64,000 nucleotides of DNA, taken from the NCBI GenBank assembly GCA_030770545.1, contig CM061098.1, positions 19,004,501 through 19,068,500 on the forward strand, in the 5' to 3' direction. This document shows positions 36,127-47,649 of the stretch, piece by piece (within the stretch, counting starts at the first letter, position 1; each line of letters starts with the position of its first letter). The notes beneath the pieces were generated by a model. That model did no database searches, was not told the DNA's origin, and saw only the letters and a list, made by a program, of their open reading frames with translations. The position numbers and the translations under genes are program-made. This DNA comes from Macropodus opercularis. Lineage: Eukaryota; Chordata; Actinopteri; Anabantiformes; Osphronemidae.

Positions 36127-37997
36127 CAATTCAATTCAACTTTATTTATATAGCGCCAATTCACAACATCAGTTATCTCAAGGCACTTTACAAGTAAGGT
36201 TTTAAGACCTTACACAACTAAACCCAACAAATCCCACATAGAGCAAGCTTTTAATTGTAGCCAATCAATAAATTATACATTTAAATAGCAACAGTGGAAA
36301 AACTCCCTCTATAGAGGAAGAAACCTCCAGCAGACCCAGGCTCAGTGTGGGCGGCCATCTGCCTTGACCGGTTGGGGTGAGGGGATAGAGAAGAAAGAAA
36401 AGAACACAACCACAACAACAAAACAAGCAGCAACAGAACACAGGCAGGATGGTTGGACCAGCAACTGAACACTGGAGACACACGACTCTGAGTCTGATGA
36501 TACCTGTAGATGAGGATAGAGAGAGACAGAAGGGAAGAAACACAACTAGGAGAGAAAAGGGACAAAGTTAGTCACATGTGGAAATGGAGGCATGTTAGTG
36601 GATAGAAGAAAAAGAGAAAAAAAGAGCTCAGTGAATGAAGGACGTCCCCCAGCATCTAAGTCTATAGCAGCTTAACTAAGAGATGGTTCAGGGTGACCAG
36701 AACCATCTCTAACTATACGCTTTGTCAAAAAGAAAGGTTTTAAGCCTAGTTTTAAAACTAGAGAGGGTGTCTGCTTCTCGAACCTGGACTGGAAGCTGGT
36801 TCCATAGGAGAGGAGCTTGGTAGCTAAAGGCTCTGCCTCCCATTCTACATTTAGAAACTCTAGGAACCACAAGTATACCAGCGCTCTGAGAACCAAGCGT
36901 TCTGTTGGGAGCATAAGGAGCCATGAGGTCTTTAAGATAAGATGGAGCTTTACTATGAAGAGCTTTGTAAGTGAGGAGAAGAATTTTGAATTCTATCCTA
37001 GATTTGACAGGGAGCCAATGCAGAGAAGCTAATGTAGGAGAAATGTGATCTCTCTTTCTAAGTCCAGTCAGAACTCTGGCTGCAGCATTTTGAATTAATT
37101 GGAGGATTTTCAAAGAGTTATTGGGACAACCTATGAGTAGCGAGTTACAGTAGTCAAGCCTAGAGGTAACAAATGCATGGATTAATTTTTCAGCATCACT
37201 CTGTGAGAGGATGCTCCTAATTTTAGCAATATTCCTAAGGTGGAAGTAGGCAGTTCTAGAGATTTCTTTAATATATGGTGTAAAGGACAGATCTTGGTCA
37301 AAGATGACACCAAGGTTCCTACAGTAGAACTTGAAGCTAACGTTATGTCATCCAGAGTAACAATCTGATTCAATAAAGAGTCTCTGTGGTTTTTAGCACC
37401 AATTATAATAACCTCAGTTTTGTCTGAATTCAGTTGTAGAAAGTTATGGGACATCCAGGATTTGATATCATTTAAACAATTCTGAAGTTTGACTAATTGG
37501 TTTGTTTCCTCTGGTTTCATGGACAAATATAACTGAGTATCATCTGCATAGCAGTGAAAATTTATAGAATGTTTTCTAATAATATTAACAAGGGGAGACA
37601 TGTAAAGACTGAATAGTATTGGACCAAACACAGAACCCTGTGGAACAACAAAGCTAATTCCTGTGCGGATGGAAGATTGATCATGAACATGAACAAATTG
37701 GAATCTGTTCAACAGATAAGACTTAATCCATCCCAGTGCTTTTCCTTTAATCCCAACGCTATGTTCCAGTCTCTGCAATAGAATCTTGTGATCTATCGTA
37801 TCAAATGCTGAACTAAGATCTAACAGGACAAGTACAGAAACTAGACCATTGTCTGAAGCTGTGAGAAGATCATTAGTGACTCTAATCAGAGCTGTTTCTG
37901 TCTGTGATGGATCTGAATCCTGACTGGAAATCTTCATATAGGTCATTTCTACGCAAGTGGTCACATAATTGTTTAGCTACGGTTTTTTCAAGAACTG
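36127..37997 (-). mobile_element. L2-clade LINE, 5'-truncated copy with RT core open for 260 codons
   Basis: The minus strand encodes an RT core (37182-37964) containing LLDLSSAFDTIDHKILLQRL, the FVVPQGSVFGPILFSLYM block and the YADD box near 37545, followed by the thumb and C-terminal segment (36709-37113) with LASLHWLPVKSRIEFKILLL. The 3' UTR and ATTCAATTCAACTTTATTTA tail are intact. Endonuclease and ORF1 are missing and the C-terminal part is frame-shifted. It is the best-preserved L2 copy here. Confidence 0.9.
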
Positions 37998-39035
37998 AAT
38001 GTGCTTTGTTCAGAGTGGCTTCGCCTCCTGCTGGTTTTCTGGATGGATTATCCTTAGTACCAGACAAACAGACATTGAAGTTAAGTTTTGATTGTGGGCT
38101 CCATACATGGTGTTGCAGTGCAAAGGTAAACATGGAGGCAGTGCCACCACAAAGAGCACAATCATATAAATGACCCTGTTTTCAATAAAACTGATCTCTC
38201 CGCTCCCCTTTTTGTAGGTGACTGCAGCCAGAATTAAACTGTGACTGTCACCTGTATAGAAATGGACAGAGCTCCCGGTGCTGTGTCCACAGTCTCTCCT
38301 TGTCCTTGTGAAATGAAACATTTCACAGCACCTATGCTTCCTCCGTCGTCCTCGTGTGACAGAACCGGCAACGCATTTCCCTTTTTAAGTAAACCAAGTA
38401 GGTCTGTCAACTTAAACACAAGGATCGCACCAGGGAGCAGAGGTTGTGGCTTATAAAACTATTTTATTTAAGACACTTTCGGTTAAAAAGGATACTTCCT
38501 GTTTAAAAACATGCAAGAATGTTAATGAATAAACCAAAGCAAATAAAATAAATAAACAGAACACACCATGCAGGGGTTAATTCAAAGGAAATAAACAGGA
38601 AAAAGAAACCAAACTAAACTAAACCAATTCCAGTGTCAGTTAAAAGATCTACTAAAAGCGATAAACAGGCTCCGGTCTACATCCAGGACAATGAAGCAGG
38701 GACCGTCTCACGGCCTCAAGCCGTCAGATGTGCCGCGACTTGAAGTCATGTCAGTTAGAGCAGCGGTCAGCGGCCTCACAGTGGTGGAGCCAAGAGAGCA
38801 GCAGAGCTTCGCAGCTAAGGGACCTACTGCAGTCGCCTCCCTCCACTTGCTGGACATCAACTGCCACAGGCCGGGCAAACACCAGTCAAGCTGATCGCTA
38901 TTAAAAGCACAGCTCTGTAGGGTGACGCCGCTCATAAGCACTGTGCATATAAGACGGGTAATGCGCTAAAACGTTACCTACCAGCGGCGACTTCCCTCGG
39001 CATGTGCAGCTCTAACACACGGACTCTACGGAGTC
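37998..39035. other. Between L2 and gypsy remnant; nothing firm
   Basis: A 103-codon minus frame (38010-38321) has a hydrophobic run but no family match. The stretch 38690-39000 could include the gypsy element's long terminal repeat, but no second copy was found beyond 41900, so this is not claimed. Confidence 0.35.
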
Positions 39036-39039
39036 TCCC

Positions 39040-41900
39040 TCAAGAATGCTTGATTCGGGGCCGAACGGACTCACACATGCCCTTAAAAACACCTGCCCGA
39101 CTCGGAGGGGTCCGACGCAGCACCTGTGCTTGCGCACCAGGCTGGCCTGAGTCCAGAGGCTGGGGCTCTGGAGCTGATAACGATGATGGCGGTTGAGTGG
39201 GTCCTACAGCTTGGGAGGTACCGGCAGGCTGGTCCGAGACAGAGGCCGCTGAATTGACGCTGGGCTGATGGACTTCAGACACTAGCAGCCACAAGTCGCT
39301 GTTTGAGGACTACTCAAGAGAGACTGCTGTCGGAGGGGATGAGGGCTCAGGTGGGTGAGAATCAGCCTCCGCCGACTGAATCACAGGCTTCAACATGTCA
39401 CGGTGAACAGTTTTAACTTTGTGCAATGCATTAACCGGTACAACACTATAAACTGCTCAACCCTCCAGGGGAGCTTTAACCACCTGGTGAACAACAGAGC
39501 ACCACAAGTCCTGAATCTTATGGCGGCCCCTGACTCCACAGTCCCTCACATAGACCAACTGGCCCACTAGCAAAGGCCTATCACGTACCCGCTGGTCATA
39601 CCTTTCTTTCCGACGGCCTGCAGCAGCTTGCAGTCGTTCTTGAGCACAGCCAAACGCCATCTTCAACCTCTCTTGATGCTCGGCCACCCAGCCTGGCACC
39701 TCTCCTGGCAACGGTTCTTCCACACGTCCAAGGAGGAAGTCGATCGGGAGCCTCGGCTCTTGCCCGGACATCAAATAGTATGGGGATTCCCCGGTACTTT
39801 GATGAGGTGTGGTGTTGTAACAAAAGAGAACCTGGGGTAAACAGGAAACCCAATTCCTCTTTTGGGATGGTGGCAAGGTACGAAGGAGATTGTGGAGCCC
39901 ATTGCCTGCTGGGTGATAAGGGGTGCTGCGAGATTTAACTATCCTGTACAAAAGGCACAGCTGTTTGATTAGGGCACTTTCAAAACTTTCCTGGTCAGAA
40001 TGTAACCAACTGGGAACACCAAACTTATAAAACCACTCAGAGACCAGAACCTGAGCCACAGTGCAGGCTCGTTGGTCCCGTGTGGGACCAGCCACAGTGA
40101 ATTTAGTGAACACATCAGTCATGACCAAGACATTTTTGAGTCCACCCCAAAAAGGCTCCAGTAACGTAAAGTCAATGGCCACCACTTCTCTGATGCCAGA
40201 AGAAGAAAACTTCCTTCAGCAGGGGGTCCATCTCCTGCAAAGAACGCATCTCAATAGCAGAATGTGCTGGAAGAACAGAAATCAGGCCCTGCGAAGCTGC
40301 CATAACTGGGGCTGGGGGCAAGTCCTCCTGTAAATCTGGAGAACCGAGGTACCGGGCAAAAGTCCAGCAACCGACTCCAAACTAGTGACATTGACATACT
40401 GCCGTGAGAGAGCATCTGCATTTTTGTTTAAACATCCTGTGCGGTACCTTATGTCAAAATCAAAGGCCGCTAATTGAGCTGTTTTCTTGCCCAACGATGT
40501 TCAGTTGCTCCCACACTTGTGACCTAGCAGGTACTCTCGAAACTTTTCGGTCATTGCCCACTTGAGGGCCAGAAATTCCAATTGTAACTTAACCATGTTG
40601 CGCTCCGTGGACCGTAGATGTCGGCTGGCGTATGCCACTGGTTTCTCCTCCAGGCCAGGGAGAGCTAAAGACTTCACCCTATCATGCACAGAGTAACCAG
40701 CCCATTTACAGTTGCCTACGTGGCCCTGTCCTCTGTCACCCCAGCTGGGAGGCTAATGACCTGAGCCTCGCTCAAACTACTGAGCCCAGTCCGAGGGTAA
40801 GGAGAAACTGCCACCGTTCCCACGTTAACTACCGGGACATACGCTGTACCTTGTACCACCCACACTAGACACAATGACACCAACAGACCAGCAGGGAACC
40901 CACTCTCAGGGGGTTCCAACAGTGCGGCTCCATTTGCAAATTGGCAAAGTACCAGCAACCAACTTCATGGTGCCCCCAGGCACACGCACCACCCGTCTGC
41001 CCCGAACTCTCACCATACCAACAGGGAATCCAGAATTTTCAGCAACCAACCCATGGCATTTCTGTAAAGCATCGACAGCCGGGCGGGGGGCTTTTAACAC
41101 TACAGGTGACTCAAAAAGAGACATACCATGTGATCCAAAGAGCTCCTTATAACATCGTCTTATAATGTTCATGCCCAAGAAACCAGGGGTGGAGGGTCCT
41201 TTACAACCAAAATGCCACAGCGGGGCATGACCTTCCCACACAACTCTACATCCAGCTCTAAATAGCCTATGTAGGGGATGGCCAGACCATTCGCTGCCCT
41301 AAGCTGAAGCCAGTTGCAAGAGCAAAGGCGATCATGCCCCCAAGGTGCAAAACGTGTCGAATACAAACTCTCTGGAATGGTGGACACCATGGAACCAATG
41401 TCAACCAAACAGGAAACACACCTCCTATTCAAATATTTGGACAGGAGCTAACAAATTTGCCTGCTGCATCTGCCTGTGAGCCGGAGGACTCCCCACCAAA
41501 GCTGTAGCTCAGCAGCTCAGTGGGCTCCAGTTTTCCGACTCTTGTGCTGACTGGACTTGTCTCCCCCTACTGGAGCCTTGGCTGGAGGCCCCATTTAAAG
41601 GGTGCTGCAAGTTGACTACATCACTAGAACAGTCCCTTGCAAAATGGCCAGGCTGCTGACACCTCCTACAAATCACAGGGCCAGACCGAACATGTCTGCC
41701 TCTGGAACAACACTACAGTCTGGGTAAGTTGGTTTAACTGTTCCTGTTGTTGTTTCATCAGAGCCATTACCTCACTCATACTAGGCTCTGGTGGCGAGAC
41801 CGAAGGCATAGCTTGAACGAGACCCTGCACATTACACTGGAGGCCATATGCTGAGGGCACGGAAGAGCTGCAACCCCTAAGACTCACGGACTAAGGACTA
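39040..41900 (-). mobile_element. Ty3/gypsy-type LTR retrotransposon remnant lacking RT
   Basis: Minus-strand order is a gag end (41666-41887), a CCHC zinc knuckle CRRCQQPGHFARDC near 41630-41670, a protease-like segment (40906-41432) with LVDIGS where DTG is usual, an RNase H end (40282-40689) with PVAYASRHLRSTER and NADALSRQ, an integrase, and a proline-rich pol tail (39040-39294). The protease region runs almost directly into RNase H at about 40700, so the reverse transcriptase has been deleted. The zinc-binding N-terminus of integrase also appears absent. Several stops and shifts are present. No flanking LTR was recognised. Inactive. Confidence 0.8.
39457..40185 (-). pseudogene. Gypsy integrase catalytic region, open for 242 codons
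   Basis: The frame starts with VAIDFTLLEP (first catalytic Asp), continues with a KFGVPSWLHSDQ block (second Asp) and a RSTPYHPAGNG block, then a C-terminal stretch with DQRVRDRPLLVGQLVYVRD, as in Ty3/gypsy integrases. The usual Glu of the D,D-35-E triad region is replaced or shifted by a small deletion after YHPAGNG. It belongs to the element at 39040-41900 and is not a host gene. Confidence 0.75.
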
Positions 41901-42850
41901 AGAAGTAATAGCAGCCCAGCCATCAGTGAACAGCACCAGTGGGGAAAAGACGGTGTTAGAGGTGTGGCAGCGTGCAGACGGGTGTTTTAACGGCCTGCTG
42001 CCCCTCACAGTGTAAAACCACGAGCCTCATCCCGGCTGTGCGCCTGCTATCGTACCTGTTTCACTGAGGGGGAAACACAAAAGTGTTTCTGCTCCTCTTC
42101 TACGGCTGATCCTTAATAATGGCTGTGACCTCTCCTGGTCCCATAGGTCTGTTCTGTGCCAGCCTCATCCAGCTCCGCTAATGCTCCTCTCTTCAGCTGA
42201 CCAATCATCGGGCGCGACTCAGCTTTGAGAGTTTATGAATCACAATAACAAGGGTGACTCATGAATGCCTCTGGGTTACCATAGCAACCGCAATCCAAGC
42301 ATGTGTCATCACCAAGCACCAGTAATGCCAGTTATCAGAGTAGCTATTAGCCCAGAGAGCAGCGCTGCCTTCTCCTTCACCTGCACCTTTGTGTGTGCAG
42401 ACCTAACACACAGCGTAAATGCTCTCATTTCACCAAAGCAGGCAGCAAACGTGTGCGTGTGTGGAAGGCAGAACCCGGCTTGCTTGTTTAGCTGGGTGTC
42501 GATGTGAATCTTTGTTTTGCTTATTTGATGATGTTAAATGACTGGTCAAACAGCTTCTGAATGATAATCAAGAAGACTTGTTTCAGCAATGATTTCTGTG
42601 TGTTTCATTTACCAAGACATTCTCTGAAGCTTGTAGAGTTCCCTGTGGTGCCACACTGCCCCCTGCAGGAGAAAACACAATCCTGTCATTTCAGCAGTGT
42701 TAAGGAATTAGAAAAAGTGTCACAACCCTGGCTCAGCGGAAGCAACATACAAAAGCCAGCGAAACGGCACAGGATCTTCAGTACACAACATCTTCATCCA
42801 TAAGCAGTTTAATCTAAATGCACAAAACAACTCGCATGAGGTGTTATAAC
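41901..42850. other. Intergenic DNA; nothing recognised
   Basis: No gene or repeat could be assigned. The part next to 41900 may include gypsy 5' leader sequence, but no primer-binding site was identified with confidence. Confidence 0.35.
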
Positions 42851-42851
42851 C

Positions 42852-42932
42852 TTAACCCTGGTGCAGCCTTTGATGGGTCTAAATGAAAACAGGGGGCTCT
42901 AAGCTCAAAAACCACACAAGGGTTGGATAAAA
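42852..42932 (+). mobile_element. piggyBac-like MITE fragment
   Basis: Begins TTAACCCTGG and ends in CCACACAAGGGTTGG, with TTAA and CCCT/AGGG ends as in piggyBac-type elements. The 37 bases at 42896-42932 recur exactly, reverse-complemented, at 51557-51593. Short, noncoding. Confidence 0.4.
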
Positions 42933-43314
42933 ACGCAATCCAGCACATAACTGCAGGGTGCAAGATGCTGGCAGGAAAGGCAAACATGGAGCGTCATAAC
43001 CAAGTGGCTGGTATAGTGTACAGGAACATCTGTGCAGAGTACGGACTGGAAGTACCAAGGTCTAGGTGGGAAACACCCCCTAAGGTGGTAGAGAACGACC
43101 GAGACAAGATCCTGTGGGACGTCCAGATACAGACAGATAAAATGGTAATGGAGAACCAACCGGACATTGTGGTGGTGAACAAACAGCAGAGACGAGCCGT
43201 TGTGGTTGACATAGCAATACCTTGCGAGGCTAACATCAGAAAGAAGGAACTTGAGAAATGAGAGAAATACCAGGGGCTCAAAGAAGAACTAGAGAAGGAA
43301 AGTCAAGGAGGGAC

Positions 43315-43316
<2 letters not shown>
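42925..43316 (+). mobile_element. LINE restriction-like endonuclease domain (R2/R4-type), C-terminal fragment
   Basis: A 112-codon plus frame (42923-43261) reads QHITAGCKMLAGKANMERHN, then KILWDVQIQTDK, QPDIVVVNKQQ and VVVDIAIPCEANIRKKE. The HN, PD and D-I-A-I-P blocks fit the PD-(D/E)xK-like endonuclease at the C-terminus of R2/R4-type LINEs. A stop follows at 43259. The end of the protein is replaced by an AT/AC microsatellite. The same domain recurs inverted at 45602. Confidence 0.65.

Positions 43317-43369
<53 letters not shown>
43315..43369. repeat. (AT)n(AC)n microsatellite
   Basis: About 17 AT dinucleotides followed by about 8 AC dinucleotides, directly abutting the endonuclease fragment. 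Confidence 0.95.
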
Positions 43370-44480
43370 TTAAATCCATTACACAGTTGCTCTGTGCGTC
43401 CAGTTAAAGCAGCATACAGCAAAGGAAAAGGTTTTCACTGAGCCCAGTAAATGTGCACGATGCAAAAGTATTATTTGCTTCTGAGCTACAATTTGAAATT
43501 TGCCTCACAGCACAGTGAAAAGCATGGTGCATTTACAAAGCCAGTCACTGCAACCACTACTTTCTATACCGATGGGAGTAAGCAAAACGTGTCAGGAATA
43601 TTACTGCAGCGACTTTCATCCTTCCGTCTCAGAAACCCTGGCAGTGCTCTCTGTCTCCTTCTTGTTTAATGAGTCAAATACTTACCTCATCACGAGCAAA
43701 TCAATAGTCAGGTAAAAGATGCTGCCATTTAGCAAGGTGACTGCTAAAGGTGGCAAAGTCCATCGATCTGGCCAAATGAGCAGAACTAAAGTTTAGAAAT
43801 AAAGAAGCATCTCACTGTCTGTTCACACAGTCGAATCAGCAAGTAACAGAGATACAAGGATGAAACTGGCTGGACTCAATCTTCATTCCTACTTAGCCCA
43901 GAAGAGCCCAGGCCCATTTCTACTCAAAGGAATAAATACGAAGTCGCTCAGCAGGAGTCTTACCTGACTAAGTGTGATGAAGGTGTGTGAGACGTGATGC
44001 GAGGTATAGCTGCATGCTGGCATCACACTGATGTCTTATGTGAAAACATTTCTTTGGTTTCCCAGATTCTGCCTGTTGCCACCCCTTGTTGTCATAGCAA
44101 CCAAATATAACTATAATTTATTAACACTGTGGTTTAGTTGGGTGCACTAGGATTATTATTCAGTCCACAATGAGTTATGAGTTACACTTTTTCATCAAAT
44201 GTGTAACAGTTATTATTGTGGTATCAATCGCAGGATATGGTTTTTGTTTATGTGAAATCTGGCTTCGTTCCCTATCTTGAGCATTCAAACAAGCACAGTT
44301 ACACCAGGCTTCATGGCGTTGCTATTTCTATTTGACTTCCTCTCACCTTGCTCTTCTGAAGGCACATCGTGAATCACCCCCTATCAGCACTGATGCATTT
44401 TCCAATTTCGTTCTCACTCTCCAGCTTAACAGTTCTCTGAGCTGCTCTTCCAGCCAACTCTCTGCTTGACAGTGCTCCAG
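43370..44480. other. Intergenic DNA; nothing recognised
   Basis: No gene, RNA or repeat border could be supported. Two overlapping 71-72 codon frames near 43451-43715 lack any motif. Confidence 0.4.
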
Positions 44481-44488
44481 CTTCTGTT

Positions 44489-44733
44489 TCATTCATTCAT
44501 TCATCTTCTACCGCTTCTTCCCCATAGGGGTCACTGTGCTGGAGCCTGTCCCAGCTGTCTATGGGAGAGGGAATGGACAGGTCACCAGTCTGTCAGGGAC
44601 ACGCATATAGACGCACAACCAGTCACACTCACACCTACGGGGAATGTAGAGCTTCCATTTAGCCGAACTGCAGGTGTTTAGACTGTGGGAGGAAGCCAGA
44701 GAGAACATGCAGACTCCACACAGAACGTTATTG
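44489..44733 (-). repeat. tRNA-derived SINE, reverse copy
   Basis: The (ATTC)n tail at 44489-44505 is followed by the complements of the SINE tail and body blocks: ATCTTCTACCGCTTCTTCCC, GGAGCCTGTCCCAGCTG, CAGTCACACTCACACCTACG and GAGAACATGCAGACTCCACA. The tRNA-like head is missing. It belongs to the family of 53378. Confidence 0.75.
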
Positions 44734-44924
44734 TCTATTTTATTTAGTCTGGCGTCTGGTCTACTGCTACACTGCACGGAGTTGAGACACACATGCTGTA
44801 ATAATCACTGTGGTAGAAGACACAAAGAGGAAGCTTTCTTCTCATGTGCATTTATTTCCTTTTCACAACACAATATCTCAGCATTATTTATAAGGGGCAG
44901 AACAAGGAAGAGTGATAGCTCACT

Positions 44925-45600
44925 CAAAGAAGTTATTCCATTAATCAGCACGTCCATATTAAATCAAACCAACCAGTCTCTGTTTACAGGCTACGTACCA
45001 CAGGCTTTAATGTTGCTGTGGTCAAACCTTTACTGAATAAACCTACACTGACCCTAGAGAACTAGAAACTATAGGCCAACATCTAATCTGCCCTTTATTT
45101 CTAAAGTTCTGGAAAAAACTGTAGCTAAACAACTATGAGACCACCTGCGTAGAAATAACCTGGATGAATATTTTCAGTCAGGATTCAGATCCATCACAGA
45201 CAGAACCAGCTCTGATTAGAGTCACTAATGATCTTCTCACAGCTTCAGACAATGGTCTAGTTTCTGTCCTTGTCCTGTTAGATCTTAGTGCAGCCAATTA
45301 GTCAAACCTGTTTAATGACATCGAATCCTGGATGTCCCGTAATGTCCTTCAACTGAATTCAGATCAAACTGAGGTTATTTATTATAATTGGTGCTAAAAC
45401 CACAGAGACTCATTATTGAGTCAGATTGTTTCTCTGGATGACATAACGTTAGCTTCAGGTTCTACTGTAGGAACCTTGGTGTCATCTTTGACCCAGTTCT
45501 CTCCTTTACATCCTACATTATAGAATCTCTAAACCTCCTACTTCCACCTGAGGAATGTTGCTAAAATGAGGAGCATCCTCTCACAGAGTGATGCTGAAAC
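44925..45600 (+). mobile_element. L2-clade LINE with RT catalytic core deleted
   Basis: The plus strand starts with the upstream palm block (VIPLISTSILNQTNQSLFTG) and continues to LLDLSA, then jumps at about 45293/45294 directly to the block that normally follows the YADD box. About 340 bp of RT core present in the copies at 22300 and 37182 is missing. The element ends near 45600 within the thumb and is joined to an inverted endonuclease fragment of another LINE. Confidence 0.8.
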
Positions 45601-45601
45601 A

Positions 45602-45850
45602 TGACAGTTTGGGGGTTACTGCCCCGAGTGCTCCGATGACCACGGGCACCACTTTCGCCTTGACTTTTCAGGCCTTGTCAAGTTCCTCTTTGAGCCCCTG
45701 TTATTTCTCTAATTTCTCAAGTTCCTTTTTTCTGTTTAGCATCGCAAGGTATTGCTATGTCGACCACAACGGCTCGTGTCTGCTGTTTGTCCACCACCAC
45801 AATGTCCGGTTGGTTCGCCATTACCACTTTATCTGTCTGTATCCGGAAAG
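45602..45850 (-). mobile_element. LINE restriction-like endonuclease fragment, inverted copy
   Basis: Minus-strand reading gives IQTDKVVMANQPDIVVVDKQ, VVVDIAIPCDA and, after frame breaks, a VPVVIGALGAVTPK-type end. It is the same family as 42925 but extends further to the 3' side. Stops are present. Confidence 0.6.
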
Positions 45851-47525
45851 ACTACTGGATCTACAAAAGACTATGAAACGCTAACTAAGAACCTACTAGA
45901 GGATTTGTGCGAAGCCAGAGGTCGGGGAAAAGGGAGAGCAAACCAAACGAGCATAGCAAGGAAGACACCAGCACAGAGTGGAGGAGCTGGGTGAGTATAA
46001 AAGACAGGGTGATGGTCAGATGCATGACAGTTGTGGAGACATGGCAAGCAGCTCTGCCTCTTCAGCTACTTTGAGCAAGGTTCTAAATATTTTGGCGACT
46101 TTCAGCAATTCTTTTGGATTACATTCAGCATTACAGCATTCACAGTGCATTTACCGATGGAAATGCTTCGTCCAGTTCCGTTAGGTATTTTGTCCGGATG
46201 TAATTTTCACCGTGTTGTTTTCGCCTGCTCGTCTCTCCACAGCTGCCATGGCGTCACCCTGGCATAGGGTCTAGCTCGGTGTTTCAATTTAGCTCAGTTC
46301 TTAGTCACAGTCATTCTTGCAAACAATATTTGCAGACAAAGTTTTCCTTATTTGGGTCCAAAAAGCACTTCTGCCCAAAACCGTAAACATAGTAAGCAAC
46401 AGATGTGTGATAGACCTCCATAGGGTTGGACCCATGGAGGTTTATTTCAATAATTAGTTTGCTATTGACAAAATGACCAGCAGCAGAGAAACATTTTAGT
46501 ATTATTATTATTATTATATTATTTTAGTATTGTCACGTCTTCTGCCCTCAGGTGACTGTTTAACCTGCAGCAAGTTAAATGGTTTCAGTGAGCATTCAGG
46601 AGACAGAAGGCTTCAGAGCTTTCCTGAATAAACATCCAGCTTCCATGTAACACATACACAGCTCACCTCAGAGGTGACATGTGGTGCTAACATGCCCTGT
46701 GCCATTAGTGGGAGCCAACAGGCAGCTCACGTCATCGCTTCATAATGCAGTAACATCCATGCAAACAAGTTCTGTCACTCACAGGTGATGCTTTCAAGGG
46801 CCGAAAGAATAAGCAGAGAGCTGGCACTTTTCATGTGTCGTGCTCATACAAGACAGCTGCTTCACCACAGAACCACTAGATGGCAGAACAACATGAGACG
46901 TCCAACACTGAGTTTCTGACATGCGCCACCAAAACACCACTGCTTTGCTTTTGCTCCTCTCTCCTCTGTCTGTGCACTAAAAAACAGTCAAACGTCAAAG
47001 TGTAGCTTGTGGAGGTTGTTACACTAACTGAATCTGGACATTTCTACGCTGGCTTCCATTTGTGTACTTCGAAGTGTCTTGTGGTAGATATTCACAGAAT
47101 TAATCAGTCCAGGTCAGCTGGAGCTTTCATTAATACAACTATTAAGGCAAGAAGGCAGATAAGTCACAGTATGAGCAAAGGGGCAAAAAGCCAAAACCCC
47201 ATCCAGGGACAGACGCCCCTGTTTAGTCCTTGGGCCACGATGGCTGGATGCAGCTGGATTTCCTCTCCACAGTAGCTTCCATCTGAGCTTCATGTGAATT
47301 AGTTTACTTTAGAGGAAGGTAACAAAGTACAGAGTGAAGAACAGAAGAGATGAGGTACAGTATGAAAAGCTACACAACTGTAATATGTGTCATATAATAT
47401 ATATTAACCACAACAGTCCCTAACAGCAGCAGTAGTTATGTAGGCCTAAGCATATAGCATCACGCTGCTCCCACATCCATGTTCACACACATCAACGCTT
47501 CCCTAACTATGAAGGACAACCAGTA
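45851..47525. other. Intergenic DNA; nothing firm
   Basis: Contains a short (ATT)n patch near 46500-46517. Sequence at 45880-46010 has the look of a decayed mobile-element coding piece, but the family could not be named. No host exon with splice borders was found. Confidence 0.4.
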
Positions 47526-47531
47526 ACCTAC

Positions 47532-47643
47532 CTTAGCATGGAAAACAGCACAACAGACGTTACTGGTCTCTTCTTGGACTGGTGAGATTTCCCTCCTTGC
47601 TTTGTGTGCGAGTGTTTATCAGGTTGCATTGTGGGACGGTCGA
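47532..47643 (-). CDS. Candidate first coding exon of an unrecognised gene
   Basis: On the minus strand a pyrimidine-rich acceptor ending CTTTGTCTTGCAG (AG at 47644-47645) is followed by 14 noncoding bases. An ATG in good context (CCCACAATG, 47629-47627), 32 open codons and two further bases come next, then AAG|GTAGGT (GT at 47531-47530). The peptide starts MQPDKHSHTKQGGKSHQSKK and ends in a short hydrophobic run. It is basic and histidine/lysine-rich at the front, compatible with a cytosolic tail before a membrane segment. I do not recognise the family, and no partner exon was found downstream (towards lower coordinates). It could be chance. Confidence 0.3.
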
Positions 47644-47649
47644 CTGCAA

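Noticed and set aside
38010..38321. Possible membrane protein frame between L2 and gypsy
   Set aside because: Hydrophobic run only; no family resemblance and a stop near the expected continuation.
38690..39000. Candidate gypsy LTR
   Set aside because: No matching second copy was seen beyond 41900, so an LTR cannot be claimed.
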